7,798 nucleotides of DNA from NCBI GenBank assembly GCA_023434855.1, contig JAEYSJ010000219.1, forward strand, positions 1 to 7,798. The letters are read 5' to 3'. The notes beneath the pieces were generated by a model. That model searched no databases and was not told where the DNA came from. It was given only the letters and a program-made list of their open reading frames with translations. Origin of the DNA: Bacillota bacterium (GTDB lineage: Bacteria > Bacillota_C > Negativicutes > JAEYSJ01). A program made the position numbers and the translations under genes. The stretch's first letter is position 1; every line of letters begins with the position of its first letter. Shown piece by piece: positions 7,001-7,798 of the stretch.

Positions 7001-7798
7001 CAATTTCCAAAGCCCCTTCTCCCATATTTTCTCTGGCAATTGTAAAGCTTACACCGCTACGCTTGCTGATAACTGATTTACCTGGTTCAGTTACTGCTCC
7101 AGAATCGCTGGCAGTCTCCGCAGTTACTGTTGCATTATCTTCAATCCCAAACAATTCTGCTAGTCGGTCACAATAGGATTCCATGAAATATCCAACTAAT
7201 TCCTGAATATTCCGGTATTCAAAAAATAAAGTTTTTGATAATGAACCAAATGTTTTTTCTAATTGACGGGTTAATTCCATAATCATAACCGAATCAATCC
7301 CGTACTTTTCCAGCGGCGCATCAGCTTCGATCCGGTTTGCTGGTAACTTAATAACTGCTGAAAGTAGCCTTATAAAATAATTTATTGCTTTTTCTTGGAG
7401 TAAATCTTGGGCAACTGCTGGCATTGTTTTCTTTTCTCCTGCTTTAACTGCCATTTGAGAACTGCGGGCAAATTGTGGATCCTTTACCAAAAATAACTGC
7501 TGCTTTATTTGTACAATATTGCCTGCAAGAACCATTACCTGATCCCGTTGTGAGGCTATACTTTGATACAAAGCCTGGATGGCGTTTGGAGTCTCAATAG
7601 CACTCATACCAAGTCTGTGCCACATCATCTTTTCGGTTTCTTTGCTAACATGCATCCCGCCCTCTTGCCATAGCGGCCAGTTAATTGACAGTGTTTGACC
7701 CTGCCGTTGCTTTGATGCCACCAGAGTGTTCCGATACCTCGCATAAGCATCCATAAAGGCATTGGCGGTGGCATAGTCGGCTTGGCCGGGGTTGCCCA
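4095..7798 (-). CDS. Trans-AT polyketide synthase subunit, 5'-partial: (KR)-ACP / KS-ACP-ACP with beta-branching tandem ACPs
   Basis: A modular type I PKS subunit that extends and carries a polyketide chain on ACP-bound phosphopantetheine in the cytoplasm. The frame is open to the right edge: before the Met at 7754 it reads GNPGQADYATANAF, the KR active-site region, so that Met is internal and the true start lies outside. Numbering from it, the domains are: KR C-terminus to about 90; ACP 118-195 (Ser155); KS 248-690 (Cys425, His560, His600); post-KS linker to about 860, ending in LPTYPFKRESYW; a Ser/Thr/Gln-rich linker to about 965; ACP 967-1046 (Ser1003); ACP 1099-1178 (Ser1135); docking helices 1192-1219. 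Neither an AT nor a reductive domain follows the KS. This marks a trans-AT enzyme whose second module delivers a beta-keto chain. The stop is TAG, 12 bases before the next subunit, with which it is surely co-transcribed. Family and domain order are clear; the product is unknown. Confidence 0.96.
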   Translation of the reverse strand, partial: GNPGQADYATANAFMDAYARYRNTLVASKQRQGQTLSINWPLWQEGGMHVSKETEKMMWHRLGMSAIETPNAIQALYQSIASQRDQVMVLAGNIVQIKQQLFLVKDPQFARSSQMAVKAGEKKTMPAVAQDLLQEKAINYFIRLLSAVIKLPANRIEADAPLEKYGIDSVMIMELTRQLEKTFGSLSKTLFFEYRNIQELVGYFMESYCDRLAELFGIEDNATVTAETASDSGAVTEPGKSVISKRSGVSFTIARENMGEGALEIAIIGLSGRYPQAGNIRDFWKNLKEGKDCITEIPKNRWDYRQYFDKDKNSPGTAYCKWGGFLDGVDQFDPLFFNISPREAKIIDPQERLLLECVYETLEDAGYTRATLGLSGGGDLSNNVGIFVGVMYEEYQLYGAKDIIHGRTPAVWGVPASIANRISYFCNFNGPSIAINTMCSSSLTAIHLACQGITRRDCELAIAGGVNVSIHPNKYLFLSQGKFVSSKGRCESFGNGGDGYVPGEGVGAVLLKPLSKAIADGDNIYGIIKATAINHGGKTNGYTIPNPNAQASIIRRALKKAEINPRTVSYIEAHGTGTFLGDPIEITGLSKAFQEYTQDKQFCAIGSAKSNIGHCESAAGIAGLTKVLLQLKYHQLVPSLHSKVLNPNIDFSNTPFYVQQDLAEWKRPVVDIKGESREYPRIAGVSSFGAGGANAHIVVEEYIRQDLNRPSIGITTQNPTIIVLSAKNEERLKAQVQQLLLAIREQQFADNVLADMAYTLQIGREAMEERLAVIVGTIDELAEKLADYMNGEAGIADLYRGQTKSNKETLAIFTADEDIEKIIDVWIAKGKYAKLVELWVKGLVFDWNKLYRSAKPRRISLPTYPFKRESYWVTKTSITDTATNSEMTTHQLLQPLSEQLRSSACFQASSQSAATSKAVSADTVPKPQGISLESLPNGRFFSSEQANHQLITLPSVNLPVSQSINNDKLKYEHQGQTTISTWELMQEELKTSLAEALYVKPTDIGSDTKFIDLGLDSVIGVEWIRTVNKQYGLSISATKVYDYPCISEFARYLAREMKKQNKNLDDPALVSNQSLPEELFQSVMLGLTTRPKVSSRKSGENTMPHLPLQPSISVESLQEELTTGLAEVLYINRSDIDNDKNFIDMGLDSIIGVEWIQKINKRYRVSIPATRVYDYPTIHEFAKFLSKELGKGENLTQAPLSSIPSFSIDELIQKVSKGTLDIEQAINYFVHTL
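4098..4181 (-). other. C-terminal docking domain of the upstream PKS subunit
   Basis: After the last ACP a short Ser/Pro linker leads into two predicted short helices, IDELIQKVSKG and LDIEQAINYFV, separated by a Gly turn, and the protein then ends. The pattern LxxLxxGxLxxExAxxxL is that of the helix-pair docking elements at trans-AT PKS subunit interfaces, where two pairs form a four-helix bundle. Its probable partner is the N-terminus of the adjacent subunit, which has the same pattern. Confidence 0.75.
4221..4460 (-). other. ACP, second of a tandem pair, beta-branching type
   Basis: Carrier domain with Ser1135 in GLDSIIGVEW, again DSxxxxxW, exactly 132 codons after the Ser of the previous ACP. 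It shares long stretches with it, such as LDSxIGVEWI, the region around ISATKVYDYP/IPATRVYDYP and EFAxxLxxE. This suggests duplication of one ACP. Tandem ACPs are typical of beta-branching modules, where parallel carriers are thought to raise throughput of the slow branching step. Confidence 0.92.
4617..4856 (-). other. ACP, first of a tandem pair, beta-branching type
   Basis: Carrier domain with Ser1003 in GLDSVIGVEW. It matches the DSxxxxxW motif known to flag ACPs that interact with HMG-CoA-synthase beta-branching cassettes. It follows KS1 with no reductive domain between, so the bound intermediate would be a beta-ketoacyl chain, the substrate such cassettes need. By eye it aligns closely with the next ACP over its whole length. 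Confidence 0.92.
5175..7013 (-). other. Ketosynthase domain KS1 plus post-KS linker
   Basis: Catalyses decarboxylative Claisen condensation of the incoming acyl chain with ACP-bound malonyl. It starts at EIAIIGLSGRYPQAG. The complete triad is visible: Cys425 in NTMCSSSL, His560 in EAHGTGTFLGDP and His600 in SNIGHCESAAG, so it should elongate. The stretch VGVMYEEYQLYGA is of a kind common in trans-AT ketosynthases. The KS ends near GAGGANAHIVVEEY (about 5685). The rest is the alpha/beta linker that replaces the AT in trans-AT modules, ending in LPTYPFx5W. Confidence 0.95.
5199..5236. repeat. Direct repeat at the post-KS LPTYPFx5W site, copy 2
   Basis: Partner of 648-685 (35 of 38 bases identical, same orientation), encoding PRRISLPTYPF at the end of the post-KS linker of KS1. 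The two copies are about 4.5 kb apart. Recombination between them would swap or delete exactly the segment ACP-ACP / ER-KS. Confidence 0.85.
7170..7403 (-). other. ACP domain, conventional, after the KR
   Basis: Acyl carrier protein of about 78 residues with the phosphopantetheine attachment motif YGIDSVMIMEL (Ser155, counting from the Met at 7754). The residue six after the Ser is Leu, not Trp. It therefore lacks the beta-branching signature of the two ACPs at the end of the same protein. It closes the KR-containing module that begins outside the window. A variable linker of about 50 residues joins it to the next KS. Confidence 0.93.
7485..7798 (-). other. Ketoreductase domain, C-terminal part
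   Basis: The first visible residues, GQADYATAN, hold the KR catalytic Tyr (codon 7775-7773) and the Asn four residues later (YxxxN), as in active PKS ketoreductases. They are followed by the usual FMDAYARYR and INWPLWQEGGM segments and the C-terminal extension ending near DQVMVLAG. The Rossmann NADPH motif, the catalytic Lys and the stereotype motif lie beyond the right edge, so hydroxyl configuration cannot be predicted here. The visible catalytic residues argue for an active domain. Confidence 0.9.

Noticed and set aside
5175..7013. Missing AT domain after the KS as a sign of gene decay
   Set aside because: Both modules lack AT but keep the intact post-KS linker ending in LPTYPFx5W, the normal layout of trans-AT synthases.
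7752..7754. ATG at 7754 as the start of the upstream PKS gene
   Set aside because: The frame is open to the right edge, and the residues before this Met (GQADYATANAF) are the conserved KR active-site segment. The Met is internal and the gene is 5'-partial.
1..7798. Promoter, terminator, tRNA, CRISPR or insertion sequence in the window
   Set aside because: None seen. Apart from the 12-base gap at 4083-4094, the whole window is coding on the minus strand within one operon.

Overview
The window is the middle of a modular trans-acyltransferase (trans-AT) polyketide synthase operon. All coding is on the minus strand, and essentially every base belongs to one of two giant genes that run off opposite edges. 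Base composition is AT-leaning (hand counts of 60-base lines range from about 30% to 58% GC). The only gene junction has a strong GGAGG-type Shine-Dalgarno sequence and a GTG start. This fits a Bacillota-like host (Clostridia, Negativicutes or Bacilli), but the species cannot be named from sequence alone.

In transcription order (right to left), gene A (7798 to 4095, 5' end outside the window) encodes: the last part of a ketoreductase (KR) with its catalytic Tyr, a conventional acyl carrier protein (ACP), a complete ketosynthase (KS1) with its post-KS linker, a long low-complexity linker, two tandem ACPs that both carry the DSxxxxxW beta-branching signature, and a C-terminal docking helix pair. 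Gene B (4082 to beyond 1, 3' end outside the window) starts 12 bases after the stop of gene A and in the same frame. It encodes an N-terminal docking helix pair, a full-length PfaD-type FMN enoylreductase (ER), a complete KS (KS2) with its linker, and the structural half of a KR. Neither gene has an AT domain, so malonyl units must be loaded by a separate AT encoded elsewhere.

Read as an assembly line, the upstream module ends in KR-ACP. The KS1 module then makes a beta-keto intermediate and leaves it unreduced on tandem beta-branching ACPs, where an HMG-CoA-synthase-type cassette (not in this window) would add a beta-carbon branch. The docking helices hand this chain to gene B. The first catalytic domain of gene B is an enoylreductase, placed to saturate the branched enoyl chain before KS2 elongates it and its KR reduces the next beta-keto group. 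The most notable feature is this in-cis fusion of a PfaD-type ER to the front of a KS subunit, directly after a beta-branching module. It predicts a saturated beta-alkyl branch.

No RNA genes, CRISPR array, insertion sequence, promoter or terminator were seen. The short plus-strand open frames are shadows of the synthase genes. The only non-coding DNA is the 12-base intergenic gap.
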